Positions 16,848 to 23,640 of a stretch of DNA of 42,525 nucleotides are shown piece by piece; the first letter of the stretch is position 1; every line of letters starts with the position of its first letter. A program made the position numbers and the translations under genes. The stretch comes from Syntrophorhabdaceae bacterium. GTDB taxonomy: Bacteria > Desulfobacterota > Syntrophorhabdia > Syntrophorhabdales > Syntrophorhabdaceae. The notes under the pieces are model-generated. The model ran no database searches and was not told the DNA's origin. It saw only the letters and a list, made by a program, of their open reading frames with translations. The stretch spans positions 311 through 42,835 of the forward strand of contig JAQTNJ010000006.1 in NCBI GenBank assembly GCA_028713955.1, written 5' to 3'.

Positions 16848-17423
16848 TTTCTTTAGTGCTTTCGGAAGGAATGCATCTATTTCCTCATCAGAGAAAGTCA
16901 TGTCCTCAAGTTGCTTTAGGGCTTCCTGCGCTTTTTTGTATGCTTGATAGGTCGTGCTTGGGGCTCCTGAGTAGACCGAATGGAGTTCTTGAAGCAGATC
17001 ATCCCGCTCCTTCTGCAAAGCTTCAATTGGCTTTTCCCCCATCCGTAAGTCAGTTATGAGGGAAAGATACTTCTCCCGAATAATCCACAGGTCGGCACCA
17101 GCTTGCCGGTGCTTCTGGGAAAGCTCACCCATGTCGTAATTCTTTGTATATGCATTAAGAACGAGTAATGCCGTTGATACAAGAACACCGGTCAACGCCC
17201 CGATTTTTCCAGCGCCGAACACGGCGGCAATAAAACCACCCGCCGTAAGCGCCGAGAGGATGATTTGCCATAGCTTGATCCGAGAAAGCCGTGAAAGAAG
17301 GATGTCAGCACATTTCTCGTGCGTTTTGTGTGAATACACAACACGACCGAAGCACTCACGTAGCTGCCCCTCAAGAATCGACCGAGAATCAGCGGTGTCG
17401 TTAGTCTGGGAATGTGGTGCCAA
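16842..17423 (-). CDS. SLATT-domain two-TM effector, partner of the CD-NTase
   Basis: The product is about 193 residues from TTG at 17421-17423, which overlaps the last 23 bp of the nucleotidyltransferase gene. Longer in-frame starts would shadow that gene and are less likely. Two adjacent transmembrane segments (IILSALTAGGFIAAVFGAG, then ALTGVLVSTALLVLNAY) follow an amphipathic HKTHEKCADILLSRLSRIK stretch and precede a helical coiled C-terminus. That is the SLATT layout. SLATT proteins are predicted to form membrane pores when triggered by nucleotide signals from a partnered CD-NTase (SMODS). The overlap with such a gene supports this. The membrane-damage role is inferred from the family. 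Confidence 0.78.
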   Translation of the reverse strand: MAPHSQTNDTADSRSILEGQLRECFGRVVYSHKTHEKCADILLSRLSRIKLWQIILSALTAGGFIAAVFGAGKIGALTGVLVSTALLVLNAYTKNYDMGELSQKHRQAGADLWIIREKYLSLITDLRMGEKPIEALQKERDDLLQELHSVYSGAPSTTYQAYKKAQEALKQLEDMTFSDEEIDAFLPKALKKG

Positions 17424-18282
17424 AGATATCCCTCCATTTCTGTTTCGCTGACCATTCCTGCTTTGGAATAGCCGTTTCATGGGCAATTGCCTCCTTCGCG
17501 ATGTTATAGCAGCGTTTAGCCTTATACTGGAAGAGTCCCTTCCCATAGACGTATTGACCGCTTCCTGGGGCCTTCCAATACTCCTGTTCTGAATTCTGCT
17601 CAGACATCCATTTGAAGAAGTCCCGAGACATGTAATCGTAGTAGAAGTACGACTTGTCTTTATGCTCCCACCCGTCGATGAACTGGTAAGCGAGTGTATC
17701 AATCAGCAGGCCCCCGATAGGAACATCCAATTTACGTTTCCAAGCCCTCGCCATCCGGCATAGGGAAACAAGATTCTTATTGCACGTCGTATTACGGTCT
17801 TTAATTGCTTGGATTTCTGGTTTTGGGTTTGTTACCTGCCAGCTACCACCATTGTTTGCGTTTGGAAAGGTGAAGCTATCATTCTTGTTGACGAACGCGG
17901 GAACAACTTCGAACGCAATCCCATCAGTGAATGGAACCACAATTACTTGGCCGTCTGCACGAATGCTTGTCGTCGAGTATGTCTTCTCGATGGATTTTTT
18001 GACGGCCTGTAACAGAGCGGATTGACCGTTCCCGTTGTAGTTGTTGTACTTCTCGTATTCGGAGTATGGCAACTGAAAAATCATGTCCAAGTCACTGAAC
18101 CCCTGAATGGCAGTATTTCTGCCGTACGAACCGACATACAAACTGTGTGAAGTGTCGGATGCTGTGTTCCAGAAGTCGGTGTTTAGACGTTTGGTTATGT
18201 TTTTGTAACGCTGAGAAATCGTGCCGCCGTCCTGAATTTGAATGTTGGAGCAAAAGGTACTGAACCAGTCTCCGAGTCCCAT
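17401..18282 (-). CDS. CD-NTase (SMODS) second-messenger synthase, CBASS-like
   Basis: The product is 293 residues; ATG is preceded by GGAGGA. The polymerase-beta fold signature is clear: GSYGRNTAIQ near 51-60, then GFSDLDMIF with Asp64 and Asp66, and a third acidic position in FEVVPAF (Glu125). The early ISQRYKNITKRLN helix and the later NKNLVSLCRMARAWK helix fit SMODS-type CD-NTases, which make cyclic oligonucleotides after phage infection. A Glu in place of the third Asp should still allow metal binding. The overlapping SLATT gene is the likely effector, making a minimal two-gene CBASS-like system in one integron cassette. The nucleotide product is unknown. Confidence 0.88.
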   Translation of the reverse strand: MGLGDWFSTFCSNIQIQDGGTISQRYKNITKRLNTDFWNTASDTSHSLYVGSYGRNTAIQGFSDLDMIFQLPYSEYEKYNNYNGNGQSALLQAVKKSIEKTYSTTSIRADGQVIVVPFTDGIAFEVVPAFVNKNDSFTFPNANNGGSWQVTNPKPEIQAIKDRNTTCNKNLVSLCRMARAWKRKLDVPIGGLLIDTLAYQFIDGWEHKDKSYFYYDYMSRDFFKWMSEQNSEQEYWKAPGSGQYVYGKGLFQYKAKRCYNIAKEAIAHETAIPKQEWSAKQKWRDIFGTTFPD

Positions 18283-18295
18283 ATCATTCCTCCAT

Positions 18296-18352
18296 GGCTA
18301 ACAACAGGATGAGCCACGACTGTAAGGAGTTGGCTCCATCCATTTGTTATAT
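18296..18352 (-). other. attC site, cassette of the gene at 18347-19075
   Basis: The plus-strand boxes are GGCTAAC (18296-18302) and GTTATAT (18346-18352). Arms GATGAGCCA and TGGCTCCATC flank a short loop. The upstream gene's TAA is inside the outer box. Confidence 0.82.
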
Positions 18353-19075
18353 GCTGTTTTTTTCATGCTCTTCTATCCTTATGATGTATCTCGGGTCGAG
18401 AGCTTGCCCTCGTAAGTCGATAGAATAGCCGTCGAAGAGATCGCGCGCATCGTCTTCAGGGTCTAAGAAATTGAAATAGGCAAGAAACAAACAGAACGTA
18501 AAGTAGTCTCTTTCAAGAAGGAACGAGTACGGTATTACACAGTGGATTATCAAGGGGACCGACTTGGCGGGGTCGACACCAATATGCTGACCAACGCAGC
18601 CCAACAGGATCTCTGGGCCATTGAGACAGAAGTGATTGTCCGGCTTCTTGGCACATTTGTAGCTCAGCAGGAAAAATGGACCCGGGCTCCTCTCAAATCT
18701 GTGTTCTCGTATTCTCGTTTCCCGCGCTGATTGGCTGGTATCGATGCCCAGTCTAACCGTTTCTTCGGACAAAGGAAGAATGCCTTTTTCCAGAAACACC
18801 CGTTTATCACTGTGACGTGTGCAATGATATCCCATGAACCTCGTGTCGTTTCCGATACATCTTTGATCCCATTCTTTTAGGAACTCGTCTGATGTACACC
18901 CGAGAAGACATGACATGGCGGCCACCATGTCGGTGTGTATATTCCAGAAGCCAGACGAGTCGGTTTCTCCCGCAGCCTTCAAGCGCATATAAATCTCTTC
19001 TGGATCAAACCAGTCTTTAGTAATGAGTTCTATCGCAGCTTGAACGGACTCTCGGTTGTCAATGTCTATGATCAT
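18347..19075 (-). CDS. hypothetical protein, possibly ADP-ribosyltransferase-like (integron cassette)
   Basis: The product is 242 residues from ATG, eight bases after the core box of the next attC. No family is recognised with confidence. The stretch GYHCTRHSDKRVFLEKGILP (about 82-101) resembles the HxT-type opening of some ADP-ribosyltransferase-like and DUF2971-like folds, and two later FF/FL-rich segments look like core strands. The N-terminus is acidic and helical. Cassette context suggests a defence or accessory role. The ART idea is weak. Confidence 0.6.
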   Translation of the reverse strand: MIIDIDNRESVQAAIELITKDWFDPEEIYMRLKAAGETDSSGFWNIHTDMVAAMSCLLGCTSDEFLKEWDQRCIGNDTRFMGYHCTRHSDKRVFLEKGILPLSEETVRLGIDTSQSARETRIREHRFERSPGPFFLLSYKCAKKPDNHFCLNGPEILLGCVGQHIGVDPAKSVPLIIHCVIPYSFLLERDYFTFCLFLAYFNFLDPEDDARDLFDGYSIDLRGQALDPRYIIRIEEHEKNSI

Positions 19076-19083
19076 CTTCTCTC

Positions 19084-19146
19084 ATATAACGATTAGCTCA
19101 GCCCGACCCGGTTTTATCGGGGATGGGCTGCAGCGACTTGTTGAAC
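19084..19146 (-). other. attC site next to the IS91-type element
   Basis: The plus-strand boxes are ATATAAC (19084-19090) and GTTGAAC (19140-19146). Arms AGCTCAGCCC and GGGCTGCAGCG surround CGACCCGG/TCGGGG. It is the 3' attC of whatever cassette the IS91-type element now occupies. Confidence 0.82.
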
Positions 19147-20587
19147 TCTCTTTCATTATATCCCTTTATCTCTTCTATGGAAAATATATTCGATATCATC
19201 GGTGAGAGAATCAGATCGGCGGGGCGTACAGGCGTGCATTTTAGAGGTCTTCATTATCTTCGCCGTTATTTTTGTGATCTGATATGGGAGTATGGCGGGT
19301 CGAGAGACAATGTTTCTCCAGGTGAGGACACATAGGGACATAATTTTCCCCCCGTTGTTCATGGTTGTAATGTGGTGATCAGGCTGCACTCTGGATCGCC
19401 TCTTTATTCGTAAAGTGGGGAATCCTGGGAATGTCCATACGTTGTATCAGCCTGGAGCCGCATACAGGACACCTTTCAGGATGGTCATATGTTTTTTTCT
19501 CACAGTAGTTTTGCCAGTCTATGACGTTTGGCTCACTGACTGCTTCCTGGCCGAACAGGTTCCGGCAGCAGTTTAATTCATCTTTTGCCGTGGGCGCATA
19601 TAGCCCGTAATAACGAACTATCTTTGAATAAGGGCAGGGAACATGAAGAAGATATCTTTGTATGAATTGGGTTACTGTAAGCACAATCTTCTCCCGCTTG
19701 GACCTGTCGGAATTCTTATAGGCAAAGGCAACATTTTTTTCATTGAACGAGACGATTCGTCTGTTCGACATGGCGCCGCCTCTGATATACCGGGACAGAT
19801 AAACAAGTATGCCCTGTCCGTGGTCGTATCGTTCCCTTATATGGACATTCCATTTTGTCCTGCCAAGTTTGTTCTTCAGGTTCTTCCATTGCCGTATCGT
19901 CATGGCATCGGGAAGGATTATCAGTCCTCTTTGAACGGCGGCATCCATGCGGGCGAGGAACTTTCCCCGGAATACAGCCATGACTGCTTTGACAGGCAGG
20001 AGATATCCCTTCTGTTTTGTGCTCATCCGCCGGTCACCGGCAAGACCTCCTTCTGTTATGAGGCAATGAATGTGAGGATGGAGGATCATCGTCTGACTCC
20101 ACGTGTGCAGTGTTGCAATAATGCCGGGTTTGCCCCCGATGTGCTTTTTGTCGAGAAAGAACTCATAGAGCGTATCTCTGATGCAGGTAAAAAGAAGATT
20201 TGTCATGGACTTTACGTTCAAAAGCCACAGTTCATTCAGTTCATGGGGGAGAGTGAAGATCATATGGTAATGACCGCAGGCGAGGAGTCTTTCTTTCTGC
20301 CTCTCAAGCCATTGCTCTATCCGGATCCAGTTGCATTGAGGACAGAATCTATGTCTGCATGAGTTGTACCACTGCCTGTGATAATGTCCTTCGGGACATA
20401 CCTGCATATGACCGCCAAGTTCTGCGGTTCGGCATTTCATAATAGCCTGTGCTGCTTTGCGGACATGGAAAGGGAGCTTATGGTTCCGCTCATAACCGTC
20501 AAATGCCCTTTTCATTATCGTTTGTACTGTCACTGACCCATAATTATGATGATACATGTAATTGTATGATATTATTCCATTTATTTA
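19147..20587 (-). mobile_element. IS91-family element lying between two attC sites
   Basis: This unit contains one IS91-type transposase gene plus about 230 bp of non-coding DNA downstream of it (19147-19378), in which no gene is visible. Both sides abut GTTGAAC/GTTCAAC boxes. IS91-family elements are known to insert beside GAAC or CAAG, so the GTTC bordering the transposase 3' side fits. No target duplication is expected. Exact ends are uncertain; it may have inserted into a cassette whose gene is lost, or may move as a cassette. Confidence 0.6.
19379..20557 (-). CDS. IS91-family (HUH, rolling-circle) transposase
   Basis: The product is 392 residues. An N-terminal zinc-binding domain shows CPEGHYH, then CRHRFCPQCNWIR (about 75-83). 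The HUH metal site is LHPHIHCLIT near 157-166, and a candidate catalytic tyrosine lies in YLSRYIRGG near 255. A second cysteine pair, CPVCGSR, lies near the C-terminus. These enzymes cut one strand and replicate by a rolling-circle mechanism from the element's origin. The length is near the family norm and no frameshift is seen. It is inserted within the cassette array in the same orientation as the cassette genes. Confidence 0.92.
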   Translation of the reverse strand: MYHHNYGSVTVQTIMKRAFDGYERNHKLPFHVRKAAQAIMKCRTAELGGHMQVCPEGHYHRQWYNSCRHRFCPQCNWIRIEQWLERQKERLLACGHYHMIFTLPHELNELWLLNVKSMTNLLFTCIRDTLYEFFLDKKHIGGKPGIIATLHTWSQTMILHPHIHCLITEGGLAGDRRMSTKQKGYLLPVKAVMAVFRGKFLARMDAAVQRGLIILPDAMTIRQWKNLKNKLGRTKWNVHIRERYDHGQGILVYLSRYIRGGAMSNRRIVSFNEKNVAFAYKNSDRSKREKIVLTVTQFIQRYLLHVPCPYSKIVRYYGLYAPTAKDELNCCRNLFGQEAVSEPNVIDWQNYCEKKTYDHPERCPVCGSRLIQRMDIPRIPHFTNKEAIQSAA

Positions 20588-20653
20588 GTTCAACGCAAAG
20601 GTAAGCGGGAGTAACCCGACAGGGCTACGATCCGCTTCACCGCCTTGGTAGGC
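20588..20653 (-). other. attC site, cassette of the Hsp70-substrate-domain fusion gene
   Basis: The plus-strand boxes are GTTCAAC (20588-20594) and GGTAGGC (20647-20653), the latter a one-base variant of GTTAGGC. Arms AAGGTAAGCGGGAGTAACCCG and GGCTACGATCCGCTTCACC are similar to the sites at 7449 and 9701. Confidence 0.78.
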
Positions 20654-20670
20654 AGCCTTGAATTCAAACA

Positions 20671-21945
20671 TCACGGAACAGAACTCATGACCTGACGGAT
20701 GGTCCTAACGAGCTTATCCTCAAGCTCCTTCATCCCCCTTGGTGTAAACTCATAGACGAGGCATCTCAACGATTTCAAGTCAAATGGAACATCGTCCATT
20801 GATTGAGTGATGAGTATTACTTCTTTTCCTAAAGCGTGAGAAAGCCCGACTTCATAAAATACATTAGGGTTCTTACCTGTCAGGTCGGCCACAATAAACC
20901 TAGTACGGTTCAATTTTTCCCAAATATCATAAGTTATTAGATTTGTCCCAAATATCTCATCTGCTCTCTGGCAGGATACTCCTTCTGATTCAACGAGTGG
21001 CTTGATGTGGTCCGTATAAATCGGATCCATCGCCTTCAAAAAGGGCATAAGAACAAAACAGAGATTGGGGTCGGGTGTGAAGTTGCAGCCGCCAAATATC
21101 TTTCCTATATCATGTCTAAGAGGGCCTACCGATGGACTGCCTTCCGCAGCCGCTCGTTGTGTGGGTTTTTGCTTTGATGATTCGGAAGGCGTTTCGTAAC
21201 TGCGTCTGGATGTTTGTGGACGCCTTTTTGTTTGCGTTTCGAAAACGTCGCCGAAAATATCTCCGAAGTTTCCGAAATCAAAAGGGTTGGAACTTGTAAG
21301 GACATTCTTCAGCTTACTAGATTGAGCTCGGATTTGATCCAAATTGTTGCTTTGCAACGCAAGGCCAAGGTCTGCCACTGCCTGATCTATTGCCTTGCAA
21401 TCGTATATCTTGATCTTATCTTTATCTCTCAGAATTCCTTCAGCTTGGTGGATGAGATTCTGTGCTTCATTGTGCTGTTCTTTGATCCTTAGCGCGACTT
21501 GATCTTCGTCTCTACTTCTTTCAGCGTCTTGCAGTATCTCTTTGATCAGTTTTTCATCTAAATTTATGGAGGTCTGGTCGGCATGGATGGATATTCTTCG
21601 CATGGATTGCTGTTCTATTGCCTCGCCTTCGATTGAGATATCCTGCGCTACTTCTATGCTTAAGGTTATTTGGGGCTGGCCTTTTGGGCCGCCAGGTAGG
21701 TCGGTGAGGTGTAGCCGTGATATTTCCAAATTCTTCTGGGCAATGGGCCGCTCACCGATATATATTTTGATTTCAACACTCTTTTGGTCATCCTCCGCGG
21801 TTGTGAAGATTTGGTGTCTCTTTGCTGGTAAAGGCGTGCCCCGCAAAACCACAGGAGTGAAGATACCCCCAACTGTCTCGATCCCAATCGATAGTGGAAG
21901 AATCTTGAATTTCCTTCTCTCTTCACTTTCTTCTTTATCAACCAT
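20671..21945 (-). CDS. fusion of Hsp70 substrate-binding domain, DnaJ-like G/F segment and NDT/TIR-like domain (integron cassette)
   Basis: The product is 424 residues. Residues 13-125 match the DnaK substrate-binding beta domain (LPLSIGIETVGG, IFTTAEDDQKSVEI, GQPQITLSIEV), and 126-235 match its helical lid (LDEKLIKEILQDAERSRDED). No ATPase domain is present. A linker follows with FGNFGDIFGDVF, like the G/F region with DIF motif of DnaJ proteins. From about 292 a nucleoside-deoxyribosyltransferase/TIR-like domain begins: FVLMPF, RADEIFG, VADLTGKNPNVFYEVGLSHA (Glu365) and VPFDLKSLRCLVYE. That domain is common in NAD- or nucleotide-cleaving defence effectors. A sensing-by-chaperone role is inferred. 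The cassette holds this single gene. Confidence 0.85.
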   Translation of the reverse strand: MVDKEESEERRKFKILPLSIGIETVGGIFTPVVLRGTPLPAKRHQIFTTAEDDQKSVEIKIYIGERPIAQKNLEISRLHLTDLPGGPKGQPQITLSIEVAQDISIEGEAIEQQSMRRISIHADQTSINLDEKLIKEILQDAERSRDEDQVALRIKEQHNEAQNLIHQAEGILRDKDKIKIYDCKAIDQAVADLGLALQSNNLDQIRAQSSKLKNVLTSSNPFDFGNFGDIFGDVFETQTKRRPQTSRRSYETPSESSKQKPTQRAAAEGSPSVGPLRHDIGKIFGGCNFTPDPNLCFVLMPFLKAMDPIYTDHIKPLVESEGVSCQRADEIFGTNLITYDIWEKLNRTRFIVADLTGKNPNVFYEVGLSHALGKEVILITQSMDDVPFDLKSLRCLVYEFTPRGMKELEDKLVRTIRQVMSSVP

Positions 21946-22001
21946 ACCAAAGAACCTTTTACCTTATCACCGAGGTATCTATCAATCCGTCATCATTTGG
22001 T

Positions 22002-22069
22002 GCCTACCACGGGCGTCACCGGGAGGCAAGCGCCGTTTCTTGCCGATCCGGTGCACGCACTCGTTATCG
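22002..22069 (-). other. attC site, cassette of the HNH gene
   Basis: The plus-strand boxes are GCCTACC (22002-22008, a one-base variant of GCCTAAC) and GTTATCG (22063-22069). Arms GGGCGTCACCGG and CCGGTGCACGC enclose GGCAAGCGCCGTTTCTTGCC. The HNH gene's TAA lies in the outer box. Confidence 0.82.
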
Positions 22070-23224
22070 CTGTTCCTTTTCCGGTGTCAATTGCACACTT
22101 GACAAGAACATGAACGGCTTATCCGGTCCACTCCGCGTGAGTAGCAGTGCAGACCCGGCACCGTAGGTTCCTTCAGTGGCATATTCGTATTCCCCGATTA
22201 GCAAGTCTTCTACGCCGTCCCCGTCCATATCCGCGCGCATGATTTCATTTAGGACGAGACCCATATAGTCGAACTCCAGGCGCAAAGACAGAGGGGACCG
22301 CTCGATTATTCTCACCCTCCCAGTCTCGATTAAGTCTTTCATGGTAACACCTTGGTTCTTCAGCTTCAAAAGTTCTTCGCTGCCCTCTTCTGAAAGCGAT
22401 GGCAGGATTGTAATTGGCAGAATATCGACGTTAGCGATCCCATCGGAAAGGTAGCTGACATTAGGAACTCTGGCCTGGGCCAGACAGGTGACTATGGCGT
22501 AGACCCTTCGAAAGAATGCCTCTTCCTTCATGTCATAGGTGCTGCAAGTGAAAAAACCGTCCTCGACCGCCTCCGCCCATTCTCGACAAGACACGACCGA
22601 GATCTTTTCTGTCTTTTCTCCTGCGTCGCGTATCATTTCGAGTTGCTCCAAACCATGAGGTCGTGGCAAGATCGGTCGTTCATACAGCAAATCAATGTCC
22701 GACGAGGAAAAGAAGCCTTTTAGCCGCTCATCACGAAATGGCAAGGATTCGACGATCTCGAATATGTTTCGTCCCTTTGAGTAGCTGGCAAGGAGTACCG
22801 TCATTTGGCCAGGACTCAGAAGTCCTGCGTCAAGCGCCGTCTGAACGAGCACGGTAACGTTGTCTTGCTCCATTTGCCTCTTTATTCCCGCTTTTATCCT
22901 CTCGGCCTTGAGAGCTTTCGCTTCGGCTATTGATAAAAAATGGAGCGCTCTGTTCTTGGGCAAGACCTTTCCAAGTTTCTGAAGATTACAGTGCCGATGC
23001 GACGGGATAAGATTGGTGAGGCTATCTACCTCAAATGCCCGTGGCAACCCATATTCTTCCTTCAGCCGCTCCAATTTCTCCTTCTGTTCCAGAAGACTAT
23101 GAGGAATTATGTGATCCACGTCTAAATCAGAAAACTTTACTAGCTCGGTACAATAAACACATCGTTTATCATGCGCTCGCCAGATGGCGGCCCTGAGCGA
23201 AGTTGGCATTGGTTTACGAGGCAT
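22064..23224 (-). CDS. HNH endonuclease with C-terminal calcium-binding-like repeat (first cassette)
   Basis: The product is 386 residues. An N-terminal HNH domain shows CVYC (22-25), DVDHIIPHS (35-43) and LTNLIPSHRHCN (69-80), with zinc knuckle and catalytic His positions in order. The middle is unrecognised. Near the end, DMDGDGVEDLL (332-342) looks like an EF-hand or FG-GAP type calcium loop, unusual on a bacterial HNH nuclease. It may sense calcium or merely stabilise the fold. As the cassette nearest the candidate attI and promoter, it should be the most recently captured and best expressed. HNH nucleases act on DNA, and anti-phage or plasmid-interference activity is plausible but unproven. 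Confidence 0.82.
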   Translation of the reverse strand: MPRKPMPTSLRAAIWRAHDKRCVYCTELVKFSDLDVDHIIPHSLLEQKEKLERLKEEYGLPRAFEVDSLTNLIPSHRHCNLQKLGKVLPKNRALHFLSIAEAKALKAERIKAGIKRQMEQDNVTVLVQTALDAGLLSPGQMTVLLASYSKGRNIFEIVESLPFRDERLKGFFSSSDIDLLYERPILPRPHGLEQLEMIRDAGEKTEKISVVSCREWAEAVEDGFFTCSTYDMKEEAFFRRVYAIVTCLAQARVPNVSYLSDGIANVDILPITILPSLSEEGSEELLKLKNQGVTMKDLIETGRVRIIERSPLSLRLEFDYMGLVLNEIMRADMDGDGVEDLLIGEYEYATEGTYGAGSALLLTRSGPDKPFMFLSSVQLTPEKEQR

Positions 23225-23244
23225 TAGTCAATGTCCTGTTCTAT

Positions 23245-23251
23245 CGATAAC
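23245..23251 (-). other. candidate attI core box (integron insertion point)
   Basis: On the minus strand this reads GTTATCG, matching the outer box of the adjacent attC at 22063. It lies 21 bp upstream of the first cassette start and is followed on the other side by AT-rich DNA without cassette features. The integrase remnant diverges from here. It is the best candidate for the attI junction. Confidence 0.55.
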
Positions 23252-23281
23252 AATAAATATACCAACTTGTTATTTACAATT

Positions 23282-23308
23282 ATTATACCAGTGTTCGATA
23301 AAAGGCAA
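23282..23308 (-). promoter_or_regulatory. candidate cassette promoter (Pc)
   Basis: On the minus strand, TTGCCT (23303-23308) is followed after 15 bases by TATAAT (23282-23287), preceded by TGG, an extended -10. The short spacer is compensated by the extended element. It points into the cassette array, 58 bp before the HNH start codon. Confidence 0.5.
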
Positions 23309-23409
23309 TATAAAAATAACTATCAAATATTTAAGCATTATTCTTGCTGGGACTATCTATCTAAATGGTTTTTATTGATATTACGGACTAAAAAGGAATA
23401 TACTCTTTT

Positions 23410-23640
23410 ATGGAAAAGAGTGAAGGAACGGCAAGGGAACCACTTTTGCCTGAATTCCAGGAGTTCCTGCGGGTTAACAGGCTTGCCCCTGAGAACCACA
23501 TACCCTATCTCGCCTTATAGATAAGCAGGTTCCTTGCCTTTTTAAATAAGAGCGAGAGCAGGGACGCCGCTTTCGTTACTGTTGATTTCATAGATACGCT
23601 AAGGGCCGATAAGAACATCACTGACTGGCAGGTGCGTCCC
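23410..23640 (+). pseudogene. truncated integron integrase (intI) remnant
   Basis: From ATG at 23410 the frame reads a tyrosine-recombinase N-terminal SAM-like domain: EFQEFLRVNRLAPENHIPYL, then ISRFLAFLNKSES, FIDTLRADKNITDWQVR. That last pattern (W-Q-V/I-R near the end of the first domain) is typical of integron-type integrases. A TAG at codon 37 (23518-23520) breaks the frame, and similarity ends at about 23636, with no catalytic domain found downstream. It diverges from the cassette array with the candidate attI between, the normal integron layout. The array is therefore probably not mobilised by its own integrase unless one is supplied in trans. Confidence 0.7.

Noticed and set aside
23632-23640. 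Possible group II intron start (GTGCG) at the point where integrase similarity ends
   Set aside because: No intron domain V or maturase frame is visible downstream, and GTGCG also encodes the Val-Arg expected in the integrase.
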